Below, in pieces: positions 6,637 through 15,007 of a stretch of 64,000 nt of DNA (the first letter of the stretch is position 1; each line of letters starts with the position of its first letter). A model generated the notes under the pieces. That model searched no databases, was not told where the DNA came from, and worked only from the letters and a program-made list of their open reading frames with translations. The translations under genes were made by a program, and so were the position numbers. The stretch is from Chryseobacterium cheonjiense (GTDB lineage Bacteria > Bacteroidota > Bacteroidia > Flavobacteriales > Weeksellaceae), in assembly GCF_012927265.1 (NCBI RefSeq), contig NZ_JABBGF010000001.1:1610502-1674501 (forward strand), given 5' to 3'.

Positions 6637-9216
6637 ATGCAAAAAGAAGGAGAAAGACTGATTCCCATCAACATTGTTGATGAAATGAAGTCGTCTTATA
6701 TCGATTATTCGATGTCTGTTATTGTTTCAAGGGCGTTACCTGATGTAAGAGACGGCTTAAAACCCGTTCATAGGAGAGTACTTTACGGTATGTATGGATT
6801 AGGGGTTTTTTCTAATAGAAAATATTTGAAATCTGCTAGAATTGTTGGAGACGTTTTAGGTAAATACCACCCTCACGGAGATTCTTCTGTATACGATGCA
6901 ATGGTAAGAATGGCTCAGGACTGGAGCCTACGTTATCCTCAGGTAGACGGCCAGGGTAACTTCGGTTCTATGGACGGAGATCCGCCGGCAGCAATGCGTT
7001 ACACCGAGGCAAGATTAAAAAAGATTTCTGATGAAGTACTTTCAGACCTGGACAAAGAAACGGTAGATTTCCAGAATAACTTTGACGACAGCTTACAGGA
7101 GCCTACAGTTTTACCTTCAAAAATTCCTAACCTTTTAGTAAACGGAACTTCCGGTATTGCAGTGGGGATGGCCACCAATATGGCACCGCACAACTTATCG
7201 GAATCTGTAGATGCCATCTGTGCTTATATTGACAACCGGGAAATTACTATTGATGAATTGATGCAGCATATTATTGCTCCGGATTTTCCTACAGGAGGTA
7301 TCATCTACGGATATGATGGTGTAAGAGATGCTTTCCATACAGGAAGAGGAAGAGTAGTTCTTCGAGCCAAGGTTGCTTTTGAAGAAATTGGGAACAGAAA
7401 TGCCATTATTGTAAATGAAGTTCCTTATCAGGTAAATAAAGCTGAAATGATTGCCAGAACGGCAGAGCTCGTAAAAGAAGAAAAGATTCCGGGAATCTAT
7501 GAAATCAGGGACGAATCGGACAGAAGAGGTCTTCGTATTGTATACGAGCTTAAAAATGATGCGATTCCGAATGTCGTTTTAAATCTATTATATAAATATA
7601 CTTCGCTTCAGACATCTTTCAGTGTTAATAATATTGCTTTGGTACATGGAAGACCGGAACAATTAAACCTGAAAAACATTATCCACCATTTTGTGGAGCA
7701 CCGTCACGAGGTTATCGTTAGAAGAACCCAATTTGAGCTTAGAAAAGCAAAAGAAAGAGCTCATATTTTGGAAGGTTTCATGAAGGTAATCGGAACGCAG
7801 GATTCATTAGATAAAGCCATTTCCATCATCCGTCACTCTGCAAATCCGCAGGGCGCAAAAGAAGGATTAATTGAAGCATTTGAGCTTTCTGAGATCCAGG
7901 CTCAGGCCATCCTTGATTTACGTCTTGCCCGCCTTACAGGAATGGAGCTCGACAAAATCCGTGATGAGTACGATGCCATTATGAAAGAAATTGCAGATCT
8001 TGAAGATATTTTAGCGAATGAACCTAGAAGATTCCAGATTATTAAAGATGAATTAATAGAGGTAAAAGAAAAATACGGCGACGAAAGAAGAACGGAAATC
8101 GACTATTCAGGAGGTGAAATGTCTATTGAAGATATTATCCCGAACGAATCTGTGGTACTTACCATTTCTCACGCCGGATATATCAAGAGAACTTCACTTT
8201 CGGAATACAAAATCCAGAGCAGAGGAGGAGTAGGCAACAAAGCCGCAACCACCAGAGATTCCGACTTCCTTGAATATATCGTATCTGCAACCAATCACCA
8301 GTACATGCTGTTCTTTACAGAAAAAGGAAGATGCTACTGGCTGAGAGTATTTGAAATTCCTGAAGGATCCAGGACAGCAAAAGGAAGAGCGGTTCAGAAT
8401 TTGATTAACATCGAACCGGATGATAAAATCAAAGCATACATCAGAACCAATAACCTTAAAGATTCTGAATATGTAAACCAGATGAGTGTAGTAATGGTTA
8501 CCAAAAACGGTACAATTAAAAAAACATCTCTGGAAGCATATTCAAGACCGAGAGTAAATGGAGTAAATGCTATCGAAATCAGGGATAATGACCAATTGTT
8601 GGGTGCTTATTTAACAAACGGTACTTCCCAGATCATGATTGCCACGAAAAATGGTAAATGTATCCGTTTCCCGGAAGAAAAAGTAAGAGAGGTAGGAAGA
8701 GGATCTATCGGGGTACGCGGAATTGCCATGGAAGATGATGATGAAGTAATCGGAATGATTGTAGTAAATGATGTAGAAAAAGAAACCGTTCTCGTAGTAT
8801 CTGAAAAAGGATACGGAAAAAGAACTGCGGTGGAAGACTACAGAATTACCAACAGGGGTGGAAAAGGTGTTATTACCCTGAACATTACAGAGAAAACAGG
8901 AAACCTGATTGCTATCCAAAATGTAACGGATGAAGACGGGCTAATGATCATCAACAAGTCCGGAGTTGCCATCAGAATGGGAATGGATGAAATGAGAGTA
9001 ATGGGAAGAAATACACAGGGTGTACGATTGATCAACCTTAAGAAAAATGATGAAATTGCTGCTATTGCAAAAGTGGCAATGGATAAAGAAGTAGAAGATT
9101 CTGAAGAGAATGAAGAAATAGAAGGAACTGTAGCTGATAACCACGAAAACGACACAGAAACTCCGCAGACAGATAATACTGCTGAAGACCATGAGAATTC
9201 TGATTCGGAAGAATAA
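6637..9216 (+). CDS. gyrA: DNA gyrase subunit A
   Basis: The breakage-reunion subunit of DNA gyrase, 859 residues, acting with GyrB to introduce negative supercoils. The catalytic tyrosine is Y122 in RYTEARL. The quinolone-determining region reads [17 protein letters not shown] with S83 and D87 as in susceptible enzymes, numbered exactly as in E. coli. The C-terminal beta-pinwheel carries a GyrA-box-like QSRGGVG near residue 527 and ends in an acidic tail of about 40 residues. The ATG at 6637 is chosen over a TTG two codons upstream because the conserved N-terminus begins [14 protein letters not shown] separate TPR gene follows. Confidence 0.97.
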   Translation: MQKEGERLIPINIVDEMKSSYIDYSMSVIVSRALPDVRDGLKPVHRRVLYGMYGLGVFSNRKYLKSARIVGDVLGKYHPHGDSSVYDAMVRMAQDWSLRYPQVDGQGNFGSMDGDPPAAMRYTEARLKKISDEVLSDLDKETVDFQNNFDDSLQEPTVLPSKIPNLLVNGTSGIAVGMATNMAPHNLSESVDAICAYIDNREITIDELMQHIIAPDFPTGGIIYGYDGVRDAFHTGRGRVVLRAKVAFEEIGNRNAIIVNEVPYQVNKAEMIARTAELVKEEKIPGIYEIRDESDRRGLRIVYELKNDAIPNVVLNLLYKYTSLQTSFSVNNIALVHGRPEQLNLKNIIHHFVEHRHEVIVRRTQFELRKAKERAHILEGFMKVIGTQDSLDKAISIIRHSANPQGAKEGLIEAFELSEIQAQAILDLRLARLTGMELDKIRDEYDAIMKEIADLEDILANEPRRFQIIKDELIEVKEKYGDERRTEIDYSGGEMSIEDIIPNESVVLTISHAGYIKRTSLSEYKIQSRGGVGNKAATTRDSDFLEYIVSATNHQYMLFFTEKGRCYWLRVFEIPEGSRTAKGRAVQNLINIEPDDKIKAYIRTNNLKDSEYVNQMSVVMVTKNGTIKKTSLEAYSRPRVNGVNAIEIRDNDQLLGAYLTNGTSQIMIATKNGKCIRFPEEKVREVGRGSIGVRGIAMEDDDEVIGMIVVNDVEKETVLVVSEKGYGKRTAVEDYRITNRGGKGVITLNITEKTGNLIAIQNVTDEDGLMIINKSGVAIRMGMDEMRVMGRNTQGVRLINLKKNDEIAAIAKVAMDKEVEDSEENEEIEGTVADNHENDTETPQTDNTAEDHENSDSEE

Positions 9217-9244
9217 AATTGTATAATTAATATAAATAGTGATT

Positions 9245-10279
9245 ATGAAAAAGCTAATTTTAGGGATGGCTATCGTAGCCTCAGCTTTTGTTTTCGGACA
9301 GAAAGGTGACGCGAACGCTCAGCTACAAGAAGCTAACAAAGCAGCAATGGATGCGTATAATGCAAAAAACTATGCTGTGGCAGCTCCTAAGTTTATAGAA
9401 GTTTATAACTTACTTAAAACGAATGGGCAGGACAATAAAGTATATATGTATTATGCAGGTCTTAATTATGCTCTGGCAAATGATATTCCTCAGGCTACAA
9501 AAATATATACGGATCTCATTAACTCGGGGTACACCGGTGTTGAAACAACGTATACTGCAAAAGATAATAAGACAGGACAGGTTTCCAGCTATGACAAAAA
9601 TACATGGGAATTATTAAAGAAGACTGCCTCTAAAGACTATTCAGATTTTAAAACTGAACAGACAAAGAGTGTTGAAACTGACCTTTATGAAACTTTAGCT
9701 ACTCTTTTGCTCAACGACAAAAAAAATGACGAAGCATTAACAATCATTGAAAAAGGACTTGCTAAATTTCCTAATAACGCTAAATTAAAGGAATATCAGG
9801 GAACAGCATTGTATGCATCCGGAAAAACTGATAAATTTTTGCAGAATCTTAAGGAGCAGCTTGCTAAAAATCCTAATGATGCTACCAACTGGTACAACCT
9901 AGGAGTTCTTCAGTCAAAAAATCCTGAAACGGTGAATGAGGCTATTGCTTCTTTCCAGAAAGCAATTGAACTAAAACCTGATTTTGCTAATGCATATCAG
10001 AATCTTGTTTATACCGTAATCGGAGACGATGAAAAAGCAGTAAATGAGATCAATGCACTGAGAAAAACAAAACCGGACGATGCTACCAAACTTATTGAAG
10101 CCAGAAAAGAAAGATTCAATAAAGCGGTACCATATGGAGAAAAATGGCTGCAGGCAATGCCTAATGACATTACTGCCGTTCAGACTATGAGAGATATCTA
10201 CAATACAACTAAAAATACGGCTAAAGCTAACGAAATGAAAGCTAAAGAAGCTGAACTTCAGGCTAAACAGCCAAAGTAA
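9245..10279 (+). CDS. Secreted tetratricopeptide repeat protein
   Basis: A 344-residue protein with a signal peptide (MKKLILGMAIVASAFVFGQ) and several TPR-like helical pairs. The clearest are near residues 45-75 (KVYMYYAGLNYALANDIPQA) and 205-255 (NWYNLGVLQSK..., AIASFQKAIELKPDFANAYQ). It probably acts as a periplasmic or outer-membrane scaffold. The start is the ATG at 9245, just after a GTG two codons upstream. It follows gyrA by 28 bases on the same strand and is closed by a strong terminator, so it may be partly co-transcribed with gyrA. Specific partner unknown. Confidence 0.8.
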   Translation: MKKLILGMAIVASAFVFGQKGDANAQLQEANKAAMDAYNAKNYAVAAPKFIEVYNLLKTNGQDNKVYMYYAGLNYALANDIPQATKIYTDLINSGYTGVETTYTAKDNKTGQVSSYDKNTWELLKKTASKDYSDFKTEQTKSVETDLYETLATLLLNDKKNDEALTIIEKGLAKFPNNAKLKEYQGTALYASGKTDKFLQNLKEQLAKNPNDATNWYNLGVLQSKNPETVNEAIASFQKAIELKPDFANAYQNLVYTVIGDDEKAVNEINALRKTKPDDATKLIEARKERFNKAVPYGEKWLQAMPNDITAVQTMRDIYNTTKNTAKANEMKAKEAELQAKQPK

Positions 10280-10293
10280 TGAGTTTGTAAAAT

Positions 10294-10326
10294 AAAAAAC
10301 CGAAGCCTTAGCTTCGGTTTTTTTTA
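10294..10326 (+). terminator. Rho-independent terminator after the TPR gene
   Basis: The stem CCGAAGC-CTTA-GCTTCGG is flanked by AAAAAA and TTTTTTTT, so it can also serve the convergent pncA gene. Confidence 0.85.
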
Positions 10327-10353
10327 TGCGTATTTAGATTAATCAATAATTAT

Positions 10354-10959
10354 TTATCCGAGAACAGTAACTCCCTTCTGAATCATGTCGTAAATAGCAT
10401 CTCTTCCGTTATCAGGCTTTACATTAACAGCTCTTGTGCCGTTAAAATGAAGACAGGTAACGTATCCGCTGTTTACAGCATCAATACAGGTAAATTTCAC
10501 ACAATAATCCATTGCAAGACCTACAATTTCCAACAGTTGAATATCGTGATATTTTAAAAAATCATCCAGTCCCGTTTTCATGAAATGATTATTATCCTGG
10601 AAGCCGCTATAACTGTCGATTTCAACATTTTTACCTTTTTGGATAATATGGGTTACCTTATCTCTGTTGAGATCTTTGTGAAATTCTGCACCGAAAGTAC
10701 CCTGAATACAGTGATCCGGCCACATAAACTGAGGAACACCGTTTAAAATAATACTTTCGCCAACCTTTCTGCCATTGTTGCTGGCGAAACTTTTATGATT
10801 GGCAGGATGCCAGTCCTGAGTCAAAACAATCTGGTCATACTCATTTTCTTCCATCAGGGCATTGATGTACGGAATTACCTCATTAGCTCCCGGAACCGCC
10901 AGTGCGCCGCCTTCACAAAAATCATTCTGTACATCTACGACTATTAACGCTTTTTTCAT
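10354..10959 (-). CDS. pncA: Bifunctional nicotinamidase/pyrazinamidase
   Basis: Hydrolyses nicotinamide to nicotinate for NAD salvage. This 201-residue isochorismatase-fold enzyme shows the catalytic triad: D9 in VVDVQNDF, a Lys in QKGKN (108/110) and nucleophile C153 in AMDYCVKFT. The metal ligands are D49 and H51 in QDWHPANH and H83 in WPDHC. The length is normal. It is convergent with the TPR gene and divergent from the bacillithiol-linked operon. The head-to-head arrangement does not by itself imply a shared function. Confidence 0.93.
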   Translation of the reverse strand: MKKALIVVDVQNDFCEGGALAVPGANEVIPYINALMEENEYDQIVLTQDWHPANHKSFASNNGRKVGESIILNGVPQFMWPDHCIQGTFGAEFHKDLNRDKVTHIIQKGKNVEIDSYSGFQDNNHFMKTGLDDFLKYHDIQLLEIVGLAMDYCVKFTCIDAVNSGYVTCLHFNGTRAVNVKPDNGRDAIYDMIQKGVTVLG

Positions 10960-11107
10960 ATTTAGAATTCTCGAATTTTTGATAAATTTACAAAAACTAA
11001 TATCAAATAATTATCCAAACCAGATTTATCGGACAAATAGACATTTTTATAAATCCATACAATCCGGTTCCATTAGAATTATATGTAAATTATTAATAAA
11101 AAGAAAA

Positions 11108-11644
11108 ATGAACGATATACAACAAAAAAGGTTTCCGATAGGAGTCTTTGAAGAACCCGAAAATATCTGTGACATAAAACTCGATGAGTATATAAAAGTC
11201 ATCAAAGATTTTCCGGGAAGATTAAAAAGCCTGATTGAAGATTTCTCAGATGACCAACTTGACACCCAATACAGGGAAGGCGGCTGGACCGTACGACAGC
11301 TGGTCAATCATATTGCAGACAGTCATATTAACAGTTTTATCCGCTTCAAACTTGCTCTTACGGAAGACAATCCTACGATTAAACCTTATGATGAAGCAAA
11401 ATGGGCAGAACTTCAGGACAGCCAGAATATGCCGGTTAAACCTGCCATGAGAATGATTAAAGGCACACACCAGAGGTGGACAGCATTATTGAAAAGCATG
11501 ACCAATAAGCAGTTTGAAAGAACCTTCCATCATCCCGAGCATAATAAAAACTATGATCTCAGACATTGTCTTGCCTTATATGTGTGGCACTGCAATCATC
11601 ATTTTGCTCATATCGAAAACCTGAAGAAAGATAAAGGCTGGTGA
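11108..11644 (+). CDS. YfiT/BstA-like bacillithiol transferase (DinB fold)
   Basis: A 178-residue DinB-like four-helix protein matching the YfiT family, whose Bacillus members use bacillithiol to conjugate electrophiles. The metal triad is visible as H68 (LVNHIADSH) and H161/H165 (WHCNHHFAH). The ATG at 11108 fits the family N-terminus (QQKRFPIG); an upstream frame extension reads through pncA and is spurious. The stop overlaps the next gene's GTG, and YtxJ lies two genes downstream, so a role in bacillithiol-dependent detoxification is a good inference. Bacillithiol biosynthesis genes are not in this window. Confidence 0.85.
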   Translation: MNDIQQKRFPIGVFEEPENICDIKLDEYIKVIKDFPGRLKSLIEDFSDDQLDTQYREGGWTVRQLVNHIADSHINSFIRFKLALTEDNPTIKPYDEAKWAELQDSQNMPVKPAMRMIKGTHQRWTALLKSMTNKQFERTFHHPEHNKNYDLRHCLALYVWHCNHHFAHIENLKKDKGW

Positions 11645-12099
11645 AAAAAAGTCTTCATAATCCTGCGCATTTTGATGAAATTACACAAAGAATCCGTCGG
11701 CTGAACCAAAATTCTGTGGCTATCTGGGGAAAAATGGATGTATGCCAGATGATGAGACATTGTAATTATGTGCTGCAGGTCCCCCTTCAAAAAATAGAAC
11801 TTCCGGAAATTAACCGGCTTTTTGCGATGATAGGAAGAGTAACCAAATGGGAGATTCAGATCTTTAATAACGGAATTCCCAGAAACATGCCTACTTTTCA
11901 AAAACTTATTATTAATTTTGATTGTGATTTTGAAGAAGAGAAAGAAAATCTTTTAAAAACGCTTGATGAATACAGAATCTGTTTTGAAAATAATAATCTT
12001 CCAGACCATCACGTCCTTTTTGGTACAATGAAAGAAAAAGACTGGGGATTTCTGGAATACAAGCATCTTCATCATCATCTAAAACAATTTAACGTATGA
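11641..12099 (+). CDS. DUF1569 (DinB-like) protein
   Basis: A 152-residue protein resembling DUF1569, another DinB-type four-helix family. Helical segments, a central MCxxMRHCNY-type motif (MDVCQMMRHCNY) with a possible metal-ligand His, and a C-terminal HLHHHLKQF cluster are visible. The start is GTG at 11641, overlapping the YfiT-like gene's stop by 4 bases; its own stop overlaps the YtxJ gene by 4 bases, showing tight translational coupling. Because it sits between two bacillithiol-linked genes, it may be a second thiol transferase. That is inference from context. Confidence 0.75.
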   Translation: MKKSLHNPAHFDEITQRIRRLNQNSVAIWGKMDVCQMMRHCNYVLQVPLQKIELPEINRLFAMIGRVTKWEIQIFNNGIPRNMPTFQKLIINFDCDFEEEKENLLKTLDEYRICFENNNLPDHHVLFGTMKEKDWGFLEYKHLHHHLKQFNV

Positions 12100-12473
12100 G
12101 TTTTTTTGACAAAATATTCGGAGAAAAAGAACAGGGTTCTGAAAAGAATCAAATCTGGAAATACATAGAATCTGAAGAAGATCTTACAAAAGCAATCGAA
12201 AGTTCCTTTAGCGGAAAGATTGCCATATTCAAACATTCCACAAGCTGCTTTATCAGCAAAACAGTTCTGAAAAATTTTGAAAAAGAAATCGAAAGTTCAG
12301 GCCACAAACCGGAATTATATTTTTTAGATTTGCTGGCCCACAGGTCAATATCAAACAAAATTGCATCGGATCTTGATATAAGGCATGAAAGTCCCCAATT
12401 ACTGGTGATTGAAAACGGAAAAGTGGTTAATAGCGCTTCACATCAACATATATCAGCAGACCAAATTGTATAA
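12096..12473 (+). CDS. ytxJ: YtxJ-type monothiol bacilliredoxin
   Basis: A 125-residue thioredoxin-fold protein of the YtxJ family, thought to reverse protein S-bacillithiolation in organisms that make bacillithiol. The active-site Cys is C51 in HSTSCFIS, a monothiol motif aligning with the CPIS of other YtxJ proteins. A cis-Pro-like segment (RHESPQLLVIENG) occurs near residue 93. Coding overlaps its neighbours at both ends (4 bases upstream, 1 base downstream), so it is the third gene of one operon. The charged N-terminus is SFFDKIFGEKEQGSEKN. Confidence 0.85.
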   Translation: MSFFDKIFGEKEQGSEKNQIWKYIESEEDLTKAIESSFSGKIAIFKHSTSCFISKTVLKNFEKEIESSGHKPELYFLDLLAHRSISNKIASDLDIRHESPQLLVIENGKVVNSASHQHISADQIV

Positions 12474-13069
12474 TGAAGAATATTAATAATTATTTATCCA
12501 AGGTTCTGGATGTTCCTTTAGAAAAGGTAAATCTCTGCAGCCTGCACTACGAAGTAAAGAAAATACCGAAAAATCAGTTTCTTCTTCAGTATGGTGAGAT
12601 CTGCAGGTATATTTATTTTGTCGAAAAAGGACTGCTTAAAATGTATTCTATCGACAAAAACGGTAAAGAACACATTATACAGTTTGCTCCGGAAAGCTGG
12701 CTGATCTCAGACCGCAGCAGCTTATATTTCAACGAAAAATCCGTTTACTATATTGAAGCGGTTGAAGATTCGGAAGTGCTTCTCCTTCATCCTGACTTTA
12801 TCAATAAGCTTATCGGTGAATTTCCGAACAGTCTTGAGAAAAGCGATATTCTTCTTCAGAAACATATAAAAAGTCTGCAGGACAGAATCAATTCTTTACT
12901 GGGTGAGACCGCAGAAGAACGGTATATGAAATTTATTAAAATGTATCCGGATCTTCTGATGAGAGTTCCTCAATGGATGATTGCTTCCTATCTTGGGATC
13001 ACACCCGAAAGTCTTAGCCGGGTACGCAAGGAACTTGCAAGGAAAAATTTTGTTCCTGACAGTAAATAA
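12473..13069 (+). CDS. Crp/Fnr family transcriptional regulator (bacillithiol operon)
   Basis: A 198-residue Crp/Fnr regulator. The cyclic-nucleotide-binding-like beta barrel covers about residues 20-115 (QYGEICRYIYFVEKGLLKMY) and the C-terminal winged helix-turn-helix about 155-195 (MIASYLGITPESLSRVRKEL). There is no FNR-type Cys cluster. It is the fourth gene of the bacillithiol-linked operon, overlapping YtxJ by one base, so it probably senses and controls the same redox programme. It is clearly distinct from the two paralogues downstream, which share a different HTH (LTRQQ). Confidence 0.88.
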   Translation: MKNINNYLSKVLDVPLEKVNLCSLHYEVKKIPKNQFLLQYGEICRYIYFVEKGLLKMYSIDKNGKEHIIQFAPESWLISDRSSLYFNEKSVYYIEAVEDSEVLLLHPDFINKLIGEFPNSLEKSDILLQKHIKSLQDRINSLLGETAEERYMKFIKMYPDLLMRVPQWMIASYLGITPESLSRVRKELARKNFVPDSK

Positions 13070-13523
13070 CTATATAACTGTTATTTTCGCCAACCATTAT
13101 TGAGAATCCTGGTCGTATGATCAGGATCATACATTTTTATTTTCATATGAATTATATTTGTTGATCACAACACCAAATATAAATATTATGAAATTGCCTT
13201 ATTGCAACACATTGCATTCTGCAGTACTACAAAGCAGATCTTTATTAATCGCACGTCATTTTAAATGATATCTTAAAGTCAACTGCATATAGTTGATCTT
13301 TCCTATACCTCTGATAAAAAACATACCCGTTTATTAGTTAGCGGGAATTTTTTATTATGAATCCAATATATTTAATGTTTTTTGTTTATTTCAATGGGAA
13401 TACATGATTTAATACACAATTAATATATAAGTATCAACAAGGAGCAATCTGCATCCGTAAAAATAAACTTACCAATTATATTACTAGGAATGCTATTATT
13501 TAACTCATTTAAAAACGCCTAAT
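13070..13523. other. Regulatory intergenic region before the Crp/Fnr pair
   Basis: 454 bases with no credible gene. It holds an 18-base palindrome at 13115-13132, a second inverted repeat at 13279-13296 (TCAACT-N6-AGTTGA) and a weak hairpin (CCCG/GCGGG) with a T-run near 13326-13355. The spacing suggests a short leader, or one or two small transcripts, ahead of the Crp/Fnr gene at 13524. A 26-codon frame at 13188 is not supported by composition or homology. Confidence 0.5.
13115..13132. promoter_or_regulatory. Crp/Fnr-type operator palindrome (TGA-N6-TCA)
   Basis: GTATGATC-AG-GATCATAC is a perfect 8-base inverted repeat around AG. It contains TGA-N6-TCA, the core spacing of CRP/FNR sites. 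It lies between a Crp/Fnr gene ending 46 bases upstream and another starting 391 bases downstream. Confidence 0.6.
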
Positions 13524-14120
13524 ATGGTTATTAGAGAAGAAATTCTGCATTCAGTAGGAGCTATCACAAGACATTACCAGCCTTCCGAGATTATTTTTAA
13601 TGAAGGCGATATACCCAAATATTATTACCAAATCGCATCGGGTGAAGCAAAACTCAATAATTACACGGATGACGGTAAAGAAATCATACAAACACTTCTG
13701 GAAGAAGGGCAGAGTATAGGAGAATCATTGCTTTTTCTGGATAAAGTATATCCCATAAGCGCCGTAGCCATTACAAAATGTTCTGTATTGAGGCTTCCTA
13801 AAAGCATTTTTTTAGATCTTATAAAGCTGTATCCTGAGATTTCTTTTAATATGAATAAAACAATTTCTCAGAAGCTTTATTTTAAGCTGATTATGTCGCA
13901 GAACCTTTCATCGCAGAATCCGATGGCAAAGCTCAAAGTACTTATGGATTATCTGAAAAGCTTCCAGAAGGAACAGTCACCGTACTCTTTCAGAATTCCC
14001 CTTACAAGGCAGCAGATGGCAAGCCTTACCGGTCTTTGTGTAGAAACTGCAATCAGGACCATAAAAATGATGGAAAGAGATAAAATTGTAAAAATTAAAG
14101 ACCGTAAAATTTTGTATTAA
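13524..14120 (+). CDS. Crp/Fnr family transcriptional regulator (paralogue 1)
   Basis: A 198-residue regulator with a cNMP-binding-like barrel (FNEGDIPKYYYQIASGEAKL, about residues 24-43) and a C-terminal HTH LTRQQMASLTGLCVETAIRT near residue 160. It is clearly paralogous to the next gene: both share YYYQI, GKEIIQ/GKEFIH, the SQNP segment, LTRQQ and the terminal KIKxRKILY. Only 56 bases separate them, so a tandem duplication is likely. The effector is unknown. Position at the head of the stress island suggests a role there. Confidence 0.9.
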   Translation: MVIREEILHSVGAITRHYQPSEIIFNEGDIPKYYYQIASGEAKLNNYTDDGKEIIQTLLEEGQSIGESLLFLDKVYPISAVAITKCSVLRLPKSIFLDLIKLYPEISFNMNKTISQKLYFKLIMSQNLSSQNPMAKLKVLMDYLKSFQKEQSPYSFRIPLTRQQMASLTGLCVETAIRTIKMMERDKIVKIKDRKILY

Positions 14121-14176
14121 ACTTGTTTTGTTATCAATTTTTTACGATATTTTCCTTAAAAAAATAACTGTAAAAA

Positions 14177-14791
14177 ATGAAAACGATCAGCTGCATGAAT
14201 ATTGAACCCGATATTCTTTACTCATACGGAGGCGAAATAAAACTTTACAAACAACACGATGTCATTTACAGAGAAGGAGACCATGCGACGTTTTATTATC
14301 AGATCGTAAAAGGAAAAATAAAACTGAACAGTTATAACGAGGAAGGCAAAGAATTCATTCACAACATCATCGGTGAAAAACAAAGCTTCGGTGATGCTAT
14401 GATTTTCGTGGAAAAATTTTATGTAATGAATGCCATATGTCTTTCCGACACTGAAATCATAAAACTGCCAAAAAACAGATTTATTGAGCTTCTCAAAAAC
14501 AATCCGGAAATATCGCTTGAAATGAACGCATGCCTGTCACAGCGCTTATATTTTAAAGCCATTATGCTGCAGAGCATGTCTTCACAAAATCCTATTGTCC
14601 GTCTCGAAGGATTACTGAACTACCTGAAAAGTTACCACGAAGGAGATTGTGCTCACAGCTTTGCTGTTGAGCTTACCCGACAGCAGATTGCCAATCTTAC
14701 GGGACTCCGCGTAGAAACAGTGATCAGAACCCTGAAAAAAATGGAACATCAGGGTAAACTTAAAATAAAAGAGCGGAAAATTTTATATTAA
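14177..14791 (+). CDS. Crp/Fnr family transcriptional regulator (paralogue 2)
   Basis: A 204-residue regulator, the duplicated partner of the preceding gene. The barrel motif is YREGDHATFYYQIVKGKIKL (about residues 32-51) and the HTH is LTRQQIANLTGLRVETVIRT near residue 166. The N-terminus is six residues longer and carries CMNIEPDILYSYGG. An operator-like palindrome, ATGACTTGAGTCAT, lies 11 bases after its stop, ahead of the KGG gene. The pair may form heterodimers, an inference from paralogy. Confidence 0.9.
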   Translation: MKTISCMNIEPDILYSYGGEIKLYKQHDVIYREGDHATFYYQIVKGKIKLNSYNEEGKEFIHNIIGEKQSFGDAMIFVEKFYVMNAICLSDTEIIKLPKNRFIELLKNNPEISLEMNACLSQRLYFKAIMLQSMSSQNPIVRLEGLLNYLKSYHEGDCAHSFAVELTRQQIANLTGLRVETVIRTLKKMEHQGKLKIKERKILY

Positions 14792-14802
14792 TCCCTTTTA
14801 AC

Positions 14803-14816
14803 ATGACTTGAGTCAT
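14803..14816. promoter_or_regulatory. Crp/Fnr-type operator palindrome upstream of the stress island
   Basis: ATGACT-TG-AGTCAT is a perfect 6-base inverted repeat containing TGA-N6-TCA, as does the 13115 site. It is 192 bases before the KGG-motif gene and directly after the paralogous Crp/Fnr pair. Confidence 0.5.
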
Positions 14817-15007
14817 AAAATTGTGAATTATTCTAACGTACATTTGAGTTAATTAATTCATCCATATTTCCTAAAACCTCCCAGACGAGGTACGTATAAA
14901 GCTCTTTAGCTTTTATGTTCATGCAAATTAACCAAAAACCCATTGCTGTCTAATACTAGTCACGGCCGGCAATACCATCACTTAATATTAATAAAAAAAA
15001 TTCAGTT

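Noticed and set aside
10862..11107. N-terminal extension of the YfiT-like protein
   Set aside because: The extension overlaps pncA on the other strand and has no similarity to the family, which begins at the ATG at 11108.
13188..13268. A 26-codon frame in the Crp/Fnr upstream spacer
   Set aside because: No signal, homology or terminator, and it crosses no conserved feature.
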